Source: Brachynemurus nebulosus (lineage: Eukaryota; Arthropoda; Insecta; Neuroptera; Myrmeleontidae). From it: a stretch of 64,000 nucleotides of DNA. Both the position numbers and the translations under genes were made by a program. The stretch is from contig JAPWDM010000001.1 in the NCBI GenBank assembly GCA_035578155.1, forward strand, positions 7,652,670-7,716,669. Reading direction: 5' to 3'. The notes beneath the pieces were generated by a model. It saw only the letters and a list, made by a program, of their open reading frames with translations, had not been told where the DNA came from and searched no databases. Shown piece after piece: positions 1 through 11,711 of the stretch (the stretch's first letter is position 1; each line of letters opens with the position of its first letter).

Positions 1-386
1 ATAAAAAAATATAAAATACAAAAAATGTGTCGAAACTTGTGGTATGACCTAATATAGGTATTTTATGTGAATGCATAGTATGTATTTTATTATAATACTT
101 TTTTATTTTTTCAAATTTAACACTTGAAGTTAATAAAAATTTATGTCTATTTTTTTACCCCACCTAGGCGAATGTCTTTTTTTACCCCGCCCTACCCTAT
201 CTGAATTTAAAGACAAGTTTAACGTTTAATATCTCAAAAACGAAGCGAGATATCGAAAAATTTCATTCTTATTTTTCGTTTTATATTGTCGAGTTCTACA
301 AGGAACTGTCCTCAAATTTTGGCGTCGTACTAATCGTAGTCTTGCCTAATTCAAGACCAATATTATCGATTTTATACGTTTACTTT

Positions 387-392
387 TTTATT
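387..392 (-). promoter_or_regulatory. Poly(A) signal AATAAA of the zinc-finger gene
   Basis: The minus strand reads AATAAA here, 83 nt past the TGA stop of the zinc-finger gene. This is a suitable distance for a short 3' UTR in AT-rich DNA. Chance matches are common, so it is a candidate only. Confidence 0.5.
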
Positions 393-474
393 AATTACCT
401 TGCCGCTGTTCTTAATAAACATTTCATCGTTCCTTTACTAAAAATTTTAAATCTGATTTTCATTGTTGTAATGT

Positions 475-1599
475 TCATTTTTTGCCGTGAATTTTTCGTT
501 CATGTCTCTTTAAATATTTGAGTGTTTTAAATTCTTTTTGACACCGATTACAACGGATACATTGGCCACTGTGAATTATTTCATGTTCTTTTAAACTATA
601 TGGACATACAAATTTTTTGTTACATTCACGGCAACGAAATTTGTTTTCGTCCGAATGTGTTTTTAGATGTCGTTGCAAAGAATTGACACGTACGAACGAT
701 TTTGAACATACGTTGCATTTAAACGTTTTCTCTTTATCAAGTTTATGACTTCCTTCATGTTCGGCAAGTTTACTGCGATAGCGAAACGTTTTCGGACAAT
801 TTTGACATTTAAACGGTTTTTCTCGTGGTTCTGGTACAGGATTTTCCATATCATCCTCATGCGTCTCTAAATGAGACATTAAATAACTTGGATATAGGAA
901 TTTTTTTTGACAATACGTACAACTGTATGGTTTTTTATTGGAATGGATGGCACTATGCCGTCTAAAATTACTTAAATCCTTAAATTCTTTTAAACATATC
1001 TCACACTGATATGGTTCTTCTTTATTATGAATCTTTTTATGACGCTTTAAATTATAAAGTACACGAAATACTTGAGAACATTTATTGCATTTAAACATTT
1101 TCTTATCCGTTTTTTCGTCATCTTGTGAACTTGTCAGTTCGGTTAGTTTACTTTTATCTTTAACTTCAATGTGCAAATCTGAATTTATTTCTAAAAAACC
1201 AATTTCTTCGCCTTCAATTCCATAAATTTCATATTTATCACATGATACATTTTCCTCGGTTATTTTAATATCAGAATTTGAATTTTTATCTTGATGAGTT
1301 TCAATCGGAGTGTGCAAATCTGTCAGATCAAAATCAATTTTCTCCTCTTTAATTTCAATAATTTCGTAATTTTCGTAAACATACTCTTCTTTCATTGTCA
1401 TAGTATAGGAGTTTTCTTCTGGATCAGTTTTAATTTCACTGTGTAAGTTCGAATTTACTTCCAAAGTATCAAATTCTTCCTGATATACATTTTCTTCCTT
1501 AACTATCACAGCACTGGATACATTGGGAGACAAAGAATATTTAAAATCGTTTGAATTTGACTCCACTGTGGATTCACTGTCATTGATTTCTGTTTTCAT
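475..1599 (-). CDS. C2H2 zinc-finger protein, seven fingers, single exon
   Basis: Open frame of 374 codons from ATG at 1599 to TGA at 475. Seven C2H2 fingers fill the C-terminal half, at about residues 169-191, 197-219, 225-247, 263-285, 293-315, 321-343 and 348-371. Each has CxxC, a central Phe/Leu core and HxxxH (HxxxxH in finger 7). The first three fingers are joined by short six-residue linkers; a longer linker lies before finger 4. The N-terminal 165 residues are acidic and contain VKEE, MKEE and IKEE, which fit the SUMO-acceptor pattern hydrophobic-K-x-E. I see no ZAD, BTB or KRAB domain. The likely role is a nuclear sequence-specific DNA-binding regulator; the target is unknown. No intron is needed. 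The exact orthologue is not recognisable because such genes expand in insects. Confidence 0.9.
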   Translation of the reverse strand: MKTEINDSESTVESNSNDFKYSLSPNVSSAVIVKEENVYQEEFDTLEVNSNLHSEIKTDPEENSYTMTMKEEYVYENYEIIEIKEEKIDFDLTDLHTPIETHQDKNSNSDIKITEENVSCDKYEIYGIEGEEIGFLEINSDLHIEVKDKSKLTELTSSQDDEKTDKKMFKCNKCSQVFRVLYNLKRHKKIHNKEEPYQCEICLKEFKDLSNFRRHSAIHSNKKPYSCTYCQKKFLYPSYLMSHLETHEDDMENPVPEPREKPFKCQNCPKTFRYRSKLAEHEGSHKLDKEKTFKCNVCSKSFVRVNSLQRHLKTHSDENKFRCRECNKKFVCPYSLKEHEIIHSGQCIRCNRCQKEFKTLKYLKRHERKIHGKK

Positions 1600-1786
1600 A
1601 ATTGATTGTATTTAAAACAGTACCAAATGTATAAAGCGTATAAAGTTAATTTTTTTGTACAATTATTTTCAAAAATGGACAATATTGTCAACTTTTTACG
1701 CAATTTTTACGTCATTTTTAGTTTTTATATTTTGGAGGTTAATTGCTGAAAAAGTTTGAAATATTTAAAATACTCCGCCTACGATG

Positions 1787-2215
1787 TATGGAGGGTAGAG
1801 GTAAGGAGAAGTATCTCCATATATAAAAAGTGGCCCCAAAAGTGGATGAAATTAAGATGGCGCTAGTGTAGTAAAATTCTTAGATTTAAAATTAAGCGCT
1901 GAAAATTTTAAAACTGAAACAACAGTTTTTATTGTTTTTAAGTTTTAATAAATTGTTATATTTAAATCAATTTTTATTTTTTTTATATTTAATTCAATTT
2001 TTATTGTTTTTAATTCAATTTTTACTATTTTTAACAGTTAGTATTTCCCTTTGGCATACTTCACTTCACTAATAATCGCTAAGTTCACATCGAACCCTGA
2101 TTGCTTATCAGCGCCGTTCTGGTTACTTGTTGAACTATTATTTCATCAAATTCAGGGGCCACTTTTTCGATTCAAGTCCCATATGAGACAGTCCTCCTTA
2201 CCTCTACCCGCCATA
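1787..2215. mobile_element. Foldback MITE with 8-bp target duplication
   Basis: The left end TATGGAGGGTAGAGGTAAGG is the inverse of the right end (TATGGCGGGTAGAGGTAAGG on the other strand). A second matching block, AAAAAGTGGCCCC, lies inside each end. CTACGATG occurs directly outside both ends (1779-1786 and 2216-2223), a perfect 8-bp duplication of the hAT type. No coding capacity. Confidence 0.8.
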
Positions 2216-2237
2216 CTACGATGCTCAATACTCAGTG

Positions 2238-2411
2238 TTAACACGTAGACGGTCATGGACGTTGTCCGACATCAAATGAAACGTAACTAACTGCGACACA
2301 ACGCTGTACCGCGTCAATAATTTCATATAAAGTGTTAGTTGTCAAAATAGTCTACCAATTGGACATTACGTCATTATATGTAGGTTATGCTTATGATCGT
2401 CAACGTGTTAA
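2238..2411. mobile_element. TTAA-flanked MITE, copy 1 of the TTAACACGTT family
   Basis: Both ends are TTAACACG inverted and the element begins and ends in TTAA, the target of piggyBac-type transposases. The body is closely related to 20623-20788, sharing for example the phrase GCTGTACCGCGTCAA. Non-coding, 174 bp. Confidence 0.7.
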
Positions 2412-3205
2412 TACTATTAAGTTGGCTACAGTTTGCCCAGTTTGCTATGTAGGCTATGTATATGCGCTACCGTAGAGGAATCAATCGGGACAGGTGGGTG
2501 AATAGGGACGAAACGAAAAATATTCATGAACTTAATTTAAAAATACTAAATGTAAATGCGAACATACATAATATATCTTACTTAAATTATAGCATAATCA
2601 TCATAATCATTATTCTTTCGGGTAATAGTAGTGATTAAGCTTGAAGTTGAATAAAAAATATTAAAAATTGAGTTTAGATTGACGTCTTCAAACAGTGCTA
2701 TTTGTTGTTCCTTAACACTATAAGGCCCGAGCAGTTTCACAGTAAACTTCCCTGGAAGCCGACAATATTTTTAAATAAATTTTATGTAAACAAGTACATA
2801 AAATGATTCCACAAAACAGTAAATGATTCAACATGTATGTGTTATGCAGGTTGCAGGTCAAAAGATAAGTACCTACATAGTTATTATTATTTTGATAAAA
2901 TACACATACATACAAGCACACAATAGACACATACATATGCGAATAAAAATATTATTGTAAATAAAAGATGAAGCCTAGATATTTTGATGGTAAAACATAT
3001 TATGTATATTTATATGTACAAAAAATGAAAAATGTCCGGTATGTAGTAATAAATTATTTTTATTAGAATAATATAAAATCTTTTTTATAAATATTTTTAA
3101 GTGTTTTGTTTATTATTCTAAATATTGATCGCGATCGGCCTCTGTGGATGTTTTGTTTGGTTTCGGATACCGAAGCCATGGGACTGAAAGTGTTAAAACT
3201 ATATA
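2412..3205. other. Intergenic AT-rich stretch, no gene seen
   Basis: No splice-bounded coding segment, RNA gene or clear inverted repeat was seen. The few open frames are short and AT-biased. Confidence 0.6.
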
Positions 3206-3412
3206 AAAATTATTTATTTCGGTGCTCTTGTGAATAAATTGTTGTTTAATCGATTTTGGAACATATTTGAAAAAAGAAGACTGCAGATTTTTAGTTCTAA
3301 AATAATAATCTAAAAATTATTTATTTCGGTGCTCTTATGAATAAATTGTTGTTTAATCGAAAATTTAATTATTTTGGAACATATCTGAAAAAAGAAGACT
3401 GCAGACTTTTAG
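3206..3412. repeat. Two-copy direct repeat of about 105 bp
   Basis: AAAATTATTTATTTCGGTGC followed by a shared run to GAAGACTGCAGA occurs twice head to tail, at about 3206-3300 and 3312-3412. The second copy carries a 14-bp insertion. Non-coding. Confidence 0.8.
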
Positions 3413-3950
3413 TTGTTTTTATTTTTTTAAAAGGAAATAATGAGGATTTGAGATTTGGGCTAAATTGGAAGTTAATAGGGACAGAAAAGGTGTGAATAGG
3501 GACAGTATATAGGTTAATAGGGACATTATATAAAAGTATAAAGGGACAAATGTGGAGTGGTTAGGGACGGATGAAGCATGTATTGGAACATAGAAGAGAG
3601 CACTTTCAAGGCTATCAAGTCATTCGATATTTTTATAAACACATTCAGCATATTTCGATACTTCATAAACTTTATTTTAGATTCTACGTTTATTTCTATA
3701 GGAAATCATCGAGTATTACTTCTTTTTTAAATGTATAAATACAAAAAATTCGAAATTATTTTATATTAGAATTTCAGTTTTGGTCGACTCTACGGGTTGT
3801 CCCCATTCACCCTTTTATCGTCTCTTTTGACCCCAATTTTTCATAATAGAAAAAACTATATGATTTTGTTATTTTTTCAAAAACTACCGATATTTTTAAA
3901 ATTTTTTAGATACTGTGATAAAGTGACCATACTCACGTAAATTTTTAATA
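3413..3950. repeat. Degenerate AATAGGGACA repeats, otherwise plain intergenic DNA
   Basis: Between 3470 and 3575 the phrase TTAATAGGGACA or a close variant recurs about five times at irregular spacing. The rest to 3950 is AT-rich with no supported feature. Confidence 0.45.
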
Positions 3951-4407
3951 TACCGCGTGAGTTTTTTGAGAGTTACCATTTCTATTACAACCAAATTTTT
4001 ATGATAGAAATGGTAATGGAAAAAGTTCTTTTCTTGGATGTAATGGAAATGTAACCAGGAAGAACACTATCGGTTGAAGTAGCCTCAAGTATATATGCAT
4101 ATTTTTACCGCCTAACTGATAAATTAAAGAACAATTAAACAGTTAAACTTGGGTAAAAAATTGTTTTTGCTCATTTATGTTGTTAATTAATGCATTAGAT
4201 CAGTTTTATCGAAAAATTAATATATAGTCTCATTTAAAAATCTATAAGTTTGTATCATAGCTCGAAAACCACAAGAGCTATAAAGCTCCTGACTATAGCA
4301 ATCGGTTGCCCCCGTCGATATCTACAACTCTTATTTGAACAATTTTTCGATTAAATCAGCGGTTTGGCTGTAATAAAAATGGCAACTCTCGAAAAACTCA
4401 CACAGTA
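3951..4407. mobile_element. Inverted-repeat MITE with TACYGYGTGAG ends
   Basis: The left arm begins TACCGCGTGAGTTTTTTGAG and the right arm is its inverse with a few changes (TACTGTGTGAGTTTTTCGAG). Arms extend about 45 bp. TA at each tip would fit a Tc1/mariner-type TA duplication, but the tip is ambiguous. Non-coding. Confidence 0.65.
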
Positions 4408-4799
4408 TTAAAGATTAGGTACTCATAAAATAAATACAAAAAAATACGGAGTGAAGTCTGAATTCGTCTCTATTTATCCCTATCTACGGTATATGTATAA
4501 GTTTTTTATAAAGCTTGTAACAGACGATTAAGTCACATTATGTACTAATGCTTTGTACCTAATGCTTTTGCATTATTCAATTTCTTTTTTTTTAAAATTA
4601 TATTTATGGCAATTATGGTCACTTTATCGGAATTAATTCCGAAATTCATACTACTTTTAAATCCCAACCTCTTACATTGATATTAGAATACGTATGTACC
4701 TTTCAATACTCAGAAACCCCTTGTAACTTTTTTGAACTTCTAGTTTTCAACTTTTAAGTTATATACGGGCCTGTTGATGTCCATATAGAGTAATGGCCC

Positions 4800-5152
4800 C
4801 ACAGAACACTAGAAGGAAACTAAAATCAAAATTGTTTAGCTCGCTTTGAGTCAATTGTTGGTCTGTCACAGCTTGGGTGATTCAGTCGTTCGGAGATGCG
4901 ACCGGGTGCGCATCAATTGTTACCGATTATTGGATGCACTTTGGATGATTGCTGATCACAGTGGTCCACAATATGTGTATAATTATGTGATTGTGTTGGT
5001 GCGATACCTGTGACGACCCATACACACAACACAGATCACACACATACAAGCATAAACTGAATGTACATACAACATATAGGTGGGGATTTTCATCCCTTTT
5101 GAGTTACACTGGTTTCGCTAGTAAATAGTAGTGTAGGTTCTAGTGTTCTGTG
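4800..5152. mobile_element. Inverted-repeat element with ACAGAACACTAGAA ends
   Basis: ACAGAACACTAGAAGG at the left is the inverse of the right end CTAGTGTTCTGT. A related internal sequence (GAACACTAGAAG then the GTCACAGCTT region) recurs at 61396-61570, so this is a dispersed family. Non-coding; the 380 bp to its left show nothing else. Confidence 0.6.
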
Positions 5153-7006
5153 AATGGCTCCGACAGCTGAAGAAAACAGTTGATCCAACTTTTATAATTG
5201 CTAATATTGCTATGGCACTCAAAGAGGGCACCAACGTTCACTTCGAATGCGAAAATTAACACAAAATGTGTTAAAAACCAACTGAATAAAGAATTGATTA
5301 GCAATAATTTCATCTTTTATTTACTGGACAAATAAATTCATATTAATCACTAAAGGAGTTAATAAACAAATACTTTTGTTTATCCTAAATCGTTTTATTT
5401 CACTATTATCCTTACAAAAGTTAAATAAAAAATTTAAAAAAAAAATTATGTACATAAAAAAAAAATTTATTATCCTTAAGTGACAAGTAAAAACTTCTAA
5501 AAAAATAATATACATTACTAAAATAAATTTTTTAAACGACACTATCAGATTCTCTTACTTATTGTTACAAACATAAAAATCTTGGTAAAAATTCAAATAT
5601 ACTCTAATTATAAGTTTTTACTTATTTAACTATATAAACGATTATTTTTAAATGACTATGAAAAAATAAAAAATAAAAATAATGTAGCGATTATGACAAT
5701 TTATTATATACTTAGTTTCTTATATACGTAACTATATAAAAAAAAGTAAAAATGCAATAATAGAAGTTCACAGAGCTTAAAATTGATTTCTCGATATTTC
5801 TATATTATTCAAATAGCAAGTTAAAGTATTTATTTCTAAACAGATATTCGTCTCAGTCTTTAAAAATTCAATAAAACTGTAGCACTTTTAAAATATTGAT
5901 ATAAAACCACCAAGCCTCAGTTACGTACACTTTCTATCTTTTCAGTCTTTTAATACAAAAATGGCGTTGCGAGGAAAAAGAATCGAGTTACATTATAAAA
6001 TGTTCTCTGGTTGAATTTTTCTGTAAAGTACATTTTAGCTTTCACAAATTATAAATTAATAAATCGATTGTGTAGGTGAATATAACTAAAAGTTCTTTGA
6101 TGTCATCAACAAATGAAACAAAATTAGACGCACAACTTTAAGTTACTCTAGTTATTCTAATATAAAAGTGGCAAAAAGGAAAAGAGACAACAAGCTAGGT
6201 ATGTACGTTTAATTTTGCTTCATTAGTTGATGACGTAGGGGAAATTTATTTTTTTTTCTTTTACAGACAGAAATTAACTGTTGATATTATTTTTAAAGAA
6301 GTTTTCCCGTTTTTTAATAATTATTGGTCTGTAATTTTTTTAGAATTAATATCTCTACAAGACCAACCTCAAACCTTAATTGCGTTTTTTTCCAAATTAT
6401 GAGAATCAAGAACGAATATGCCGATTTCAATCAATTATTCCCCCTAGTCCCTTTTATTCGGAATTAAATTCTCTATCGCATGAAACGATGGTATTAAAAT
6501 TTATTATAAATTTTTAGCAAATCAAACATAAAAGATTTAAAAAACAAAAAAGAAAATTTGAAATGGTCGCCATTTAGCCAGTTCTGATATCGACTTTATG
6601 TGATATCGGGATCTGTACTCGTTAGGTAAATCACAGAGGCGGAAATTGCGCCAAAGATCAATTTGTATAGCTATAGCCTCTGTTTAAGTGTATTTGTCAT
6701 TCGCTTTGGGCCGTTTTGTGGACTGTTACACAACATGTGGACCAGTCGCTTACAGCTTGTGTTAGGATTAACATCATACCTAGTGTCATTGTTTTTCGAA
6801 TTAACTTTTTAAATTTAAATAGAAAAAAATATGAAGTGTGTCGTATAAAAATTTATTTGGGGGAAAAGAAAAACACCTTTTTTGGCCTAAAAACGGAAAA
6901 ACTGCCTTAAGGTAAAAAGAAAGGGATAAAAATACTTACGATGATAAAAAATTTCCCACGTCAAAACTATAAATTTTAAATATTTTGGAATTCATGTTCA
7001 TTTTAA
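5153..7006. other. Intergenic AT-rich DNA with a fragment of a dispersed repeat
   Basis: No gene seen. About 6700-6850 matches 22135-22275: both contain a GGCCGTTTT block, then GTGTCATTGTTTTTC, then AAATAGAAAAAAATATGAAG. It is therefore a truncated copy of the element that carries the THAP-like reading frame at 22264. Open frames at 5321-5542 and 6716-6910 look like chance. Confidence 0.55.
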
Positions 7007-7140
7007 CGGCGTTCTCACAATGGGTGAACTATCTAAGCCGGAAGACGTAAAGAGTAACGCCATCTAGTGATTAGTACACTAGACAAAGTTTCACTAGGAC
7101 GACTAGATGGCGTTACTTCTGACGTATTGCGTCATCACAG
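7007..7140. mobile_element. Short hairpin MITE related to the element at 10980-11707
   Basis: Arms at 7043-7071 and 7101-7127 (GACGTAAAGAGTAACGCCAT and its inverse) form a strong hairpin. TTAA precedes GGCGTTCTCACAATGG at the left, the same tip as the element at 10980. Non-coding. Confidence 0.65.
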
Positions 7141-7999
7141 TTTGTAATATTTATTACGGACCATTTTTAAAAAAAGGAAAATTAAGGACACCAAGCACCA
7201 TGTTCTATCGCAATCATATACCGTTAGAAATTTAAAATGCGAATATTAATTAAAATTATTAATAGTTTATATATTTTACAACATTTGCCAAAAATGAAAA
7301 TTATATTTGTTATTTGGTAGTTGTTAGTACCAGTTTAACCGATAGATGGCTAACTAATTTTGTCATTTTTTAATTGGTAATCAAATAATTTGATTTCGTT
7401 TGGTGGGGTATTATTTACCCTGTTCAAAACAATTACGTTAGTATGCTCTTAAAGACAAAAATGATTGAATTTATGATCAAAAGTATTTGACATAAAATGA
7501 TGTAAAAGTTAGCTGTGCTTAGCACTTTATGCGACCGAGTAAGCAATACATAATATAAAAAAAGAAAAATTTCGAGTATCAGGATTTCGAGTATAAAAAA
7601 ATTCAAAATATGTATGTTAGTTTTATATCGATTTATTTTGTTAAAAAAAAAAAAATTAAAACGTTTTTAGTCTACCTAAAAATGATTTTATCAAAAAGGA
7701 ATTAATTAAATACACGAATGATTTCTTTTATATACTTTGAAAGGTATTTTCGGGTAATAATGCCCAAATTTTAATTATTCTGTTGGTTCGTTTTAAGAAT
7801 GTGTAAAATATATGAAAAGAAAGACGTTATATATCGCAAATATTTATAAAGTAAAATGAGCTTCATTACCCGCAAGTACCCTACTTAAATTTACAATGTT
7901 AATTAATTTTAGGAAAACATAAAAATATTTGTAAGAATTTTTTATTCAGAATCATATAATGCAAGCATGAAATATTAGTTACTTGTAAAAAAAAGTATA
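7141..7999. other. Intergenic stretch, nothing supported
   Basis: AT-rich, with homopolymer runs. No inverted ends, RNA gene or coding exon recognised. Confidence 0.5.
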
Positions 8000-8194
8000 C
8001 AGGGTGTACAGAAAAACGGTCGATAATTTCAAAATACTAGAGTTTGATTATGTTTTGATCGCGAGGGCCATTTTTCAATTTTTCAAAGCAAACAAAAATT
8101 TTTGAGGAAAACTATCGATATAAATACTGGCAAAAATTAATTATTAAAATCTATCGGTTCTGTTAATTACAAGACTTATTTTGTTTACACCCTG
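8000..8194. mobile_element. TA-flanked MITE with CAGGGTGT ends
   Basis: Starts CAGGGTGTACA and ends in its inverse TACACCCTG. TA lies immediately outside both tips, the duplication expected for Tc1/mariner-type elements. 195 bp, non-coding. Confidence 0.7.
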
Positions 8195-8718
8195 TATTTG
8201 GTCTGATTAGTTTAAAGAAACATTCAAGTTTGAATGTTTTTGAAAAATAATAAATTTTAAAGTTTTTTATTTGAGAAATAAATTTAATAAAACTAAGGAA
8301 AAGCTTTTTCTAGAATGAAAAGTGACAGAATAGTAGAGGAAATGTGAACAGAACTTCAAAAATTTTCTCCAATCAATATTATAAAGAACTGTTCAATTCA
8401 AATTTACGATTATAGCACGTCTATAACTATCACTATTATGTTTATATTGAATGCTTCAGAATAAAAAATTTACAAAAAAATAGATAATAGTTGCACCTTT
8501 TTAACTGATATTACTACCATTTTTTTTTTAGTTTTTAAAAGCTGTAGTTAAAGTAGCTTTGTTTTTGTTTGTTACTACAACAAATCACTGATGAATTCGC
8601 ACATATTTCACAATATGCAGACGTGATATTTAATTGTTAAACGTTTGACGCAAACTACTCTTGACATCTATTGTATTAAAATATAAATTCATCATTTTAA
8701 AATTGTAATATAATTATT

Positions 8719-9115
8719 TTCGATACATATTCGTAAAGAGAGGTATTCTAGTAGGCTTAAATTGGGGCACGAGTCTAAGAGACTGACGTATACACGAGAT
8801 CGAGCGCACGAGATCTCATTGTGTATGCGTCAGTCCCTTTAGCGAGTGCCCCAGTTTAAGCCTATTGGATACCTCACTTTACGCATACGTATCGAACATA
8901 ATTATTTGTTGGTCGTTTCCATGTTAATTTGAATATGATTATCATTGACAAATGAATATCATTATTTTCTCGCATAGTTTTAGCTGCTTTCACGCACAGT
9001 TGTACTTTCGCGCACTGTTACTGTCGTTTGTTTTACAATGATATGAAAACTGCTCTTTACGCCCACTACACAACGCTCGAATATCGAACTTTAGAAGCGG
9101 GTGTTATAAAAAATA
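8719..9115. mobile_element. Hairpin element, copy of the insert at 45484-45995
   Basis: Contains a hairpin of about 130 bp (arms around 8743-8800 and 8820-8876, TTAAATTGGGGCAC and its inverse). A tail runs to GGGTGTTATAAAAA. The same hairpin and tail occur in reverse orientation at 45484-45995. The two copies differ mostly by substitutions and an internal length change. Non-coding. Confidence 0.75.
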
Positions 9116-9536
9116 TTATTTTGGCTATTTCCAAGTATACGTGCCAGAAAAAAATTTTAAAAAATTCTAATTTGAAAAAAAAGATATCGAAAACGAATAA
9201 ATATGAGCGAAAAGTTGGCGCCCACGTTTAGTTTTCGTAAAATTTAATTAATAAAAATTTGATTTGTTCACAAAGAAAGCACCTTCTACGTTGTCATTCA
9301 ATAATTTCGATATTTGCCGCAGAAAAGAAACAAATGTGGCTGAAAATTATTGTATTTAACGAGTTAAACCCAGCACACATATTTTTATTAAAATTTTTCA
9401 CACAGACATTTTCAGACAGAATTTTTCATACAGACATATAGCAATTAATTTTTAACGCAATTATTGGTATTTTTGTTTATTTAAAGATTTTTAGCCTTTG
9501 CCTTTCGGCAGTTAACCATTTAAGTTCCTCACTCAC

Positions 9537-9782
9537 TCGTGTTTCGCACTGTTCTGTTATTTTTATCGCTTTCTATAAATAAATTATACAATAAGTTCCT
9601 TTAAAAAATGTGCCATATCATACAGTTGCCATTATTAAAAAAATTGTAAAATATTAATAAATTTGAGTTTTTGAAAACCACAAAAAAATACCCGGCTTTA
9701 ACTTTTCACAATTAAAAATTTCCACCAACTTTGGTTCGTCTTTACCGGTTAAAAAGAAAAAATATCGCATGACAATGTAAAA
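9537..9782. repeat. Direct repeat, left copy (partner 10420-10665)
   Basis: GTGTTTCGCA, TTCTGTTATTTTTA, ATGTGCCATATC and TTAACTTTTCA occur in the same order in both copies, with roughly 80 percent identity by eye. The two copies bracket the TA-flanked MITE at 9815-10328. Confidence 0.7.
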
Positions 9783-9814
9783 AACTACAACTTCGTTCGA
9801 AATTTTTATGTATA

Positions 9815-10328
9815 CAGCTGATCCTTTTTTTTGTACGGTGGATAGAGACCGCATAAAAAAATCGCACAAAAAGAATATATTCAAAAATATCATAAATAAC
9901 TATAAAAAGATTAGTTCGGCCCAGATTGTAAAAAAAAAATTTATGCGGTGGATAGGGACCGCATAAAAAAAGTTTCATAGACGTAAAACGCTCAAAACCT
10001 TACAATTTTAATAAAAGTTGCTTTTCTAAACAAGATAAATCCTTAATTTACACGTAGGAACATTTTATTTCATTTTTATATGAAAATTTTGAAAAATACA
10101 TCTGTAAAAAAATTAAATGATGCAATAACTTATGTTCTTATGCAGTGTATTGATTAAATGCTTAAAAGTCGTTAAAAAGTATTTTTATCAAAGAAAGTTA
10201 TTATAGTAAATGTTTAGGTTTCTTACTGTCTCTTGATTTTGATTCATATTATGCATTTTAATGGCCATTTTTTAGAAACCGCATAAAAAAATCACACAAA
10301 AAAGACCGCATAAAAAAAGGCTCAGCTG
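9815..10328. mobile_element. TA-flanked MITE with CAGCTGA ends
   Basis: Left tip CAGCTGATCC, right tip GGCTCAGCTG, with TA outside both. The phrase ACCGCATAAAAAAA recurs four times near the ends. A second copy occupies about 29645-31570, where it has been interrupted by other elements. The TTAA at 10258-10261 is the unoccupied equivalent of the site hit at 30823. Confidence 0.75.
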
Positions 10329-10419
10329 TATATGTTTTCTATAGTACAAATACCTAAAAAATATGTCACAATTAAAATATAACTTTTCTCCTTTTTTTTG
10401 CTAAATAGTTATATCTACT

Positions 10420-10665
10420 TGTGTTTCGCATTGTTCTGTTATTTTTACTGTTTCCTATAAATAAATTACACTCTAACTTGCTTTAAAAGATGTGCCATAT
10501 CGTATAGTTGTCATTATAAAAAAACTGTGTAAAATATTAATCAATTTGAGTTTTCGAGAACAAAAATATGCTTCCGCCCTTTAACTTTTCATAATCAAAA
10601 ATTTCCATCACCGTTGCTTCGTTTTTACCGGGTAAAAAAAAAAAATATTGCATGACAACGTAGAC
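10420..10665. repeat. Direct repeat, right copy (partner 9537-9782)
   Basis: Second copy of the approximately 245-bp block described at 9537. No coding content. Confidence 0.7.
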
Positions 10666-10979
10666 TGCAAATTTGCTTAACTTCCGTATAAGAATATTGT
10701 TTCAGAAGCAGACTTTCCGATTTGTAAGTTATCAAAATATCACATTATTTATTTATGCGTAAAATTTAAACAGTTTAAACATATTTGTTGACTGTTGTAA
10801 AAACAAACTTAGTAACTGTTTTCTTAAATGTTTTTTCATATATTATAAAATAAAAATAGTTTAAGAAAATGTCTGTATTCGTGAATAACAAGGGATTCAT
10901 GTACTAAAAGTAAATGAAAAAAAAAAAAAAAAACAGTTTCTCTGCAGTTACTAAAATTGTTCACGAAGTTTCACATTAA

Positions 10980-11707
10980 GGGCGTTTTAAATGAAATAAC
11001 CCAATTTAAAAATATATTTTGACATAAACTGTGTTAAAAATCTCACACAATGGATGACACAAAACACAATACGTTAACATATGACGTAAGGAGTAACACC
11101 ATCTAGTGATCCCGGATGAAACTTTTGTGTAATTTTTTAATATAACAATTCTTATTAGTTATCTCTTTAAATCTAAGGTGGACAATGTAGACAATATAAG
11201 AATTATTATAATGAATGATTAAAATTGTTATTAACGACGTTGAATCCCCACAGTCTAATTTTTGTGTGGTCTTTTTGGGTTTTGCAAGTTTTTAGATATT
11301 TTTAGATTTTTTTTTTTGGAATAGGATTTATACGAGACATAATTTAGTAGTCCAAGTAAATTTAAGGAAGATGATCTTAAGGGAGGTTTATTTATATTTT
11401 TAAAATTACTTGGAATTTCATTCTGTTCTGTTGTGCCTGAGTCAATGTGGAATTTTGCATAAAAAATCGTATTATCTGTTACAGTTGGGAAATATTTACT
11501 AACCATAAAAGTTAAGAGTAGTACCCACACCAAGTAAAAATATAAGTCCCTGCTTTTTTCCGAAAAAATTCCCGTAGAATTTACAGTTTTCCCAAAATTC
11601 CCGATGAGACGTCCTACTATATTAAAAAAAATACACAAAGTTTCAATCGGAGTCACTAGATGGCACTACTCTTAATACATTTTATGTGATCCATTGTGTG
11701 AACACCT
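10980..11707. mobile_element. TTAA-flanked MITE with GGGCGTT / GGTGTTCACAC ends
   Basis: TTAA lies at both tips (10976-10979 and 11708-11711). Inverted blocks CACACAATGGAT and CACCATCTAGTGA occur at both ends; the left end has an extra ~60-bp insert between tip and arm. An open frame of 133 codons inside (11255-11656) has no recognisable domain and is probably chance. Confidence 0.7.
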
Positions 11708-11711
11708 TTAA

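Noticed and set aside
9537..10665. LTR retrotransposon with 245-bp LTRs
   Set aside because: No TG/CA tips, primer-binding site, polypurine tract or internal gag/pol; the inner part is a TA-flanked MITE.
11255..11656. Minus-strand frame of 133 codons with a hydrophobic stretch
   Set aside because: Lies inside the TTAA-flanked MITE 10980-11707, AT-driven composition, no domain, no splice or start support.
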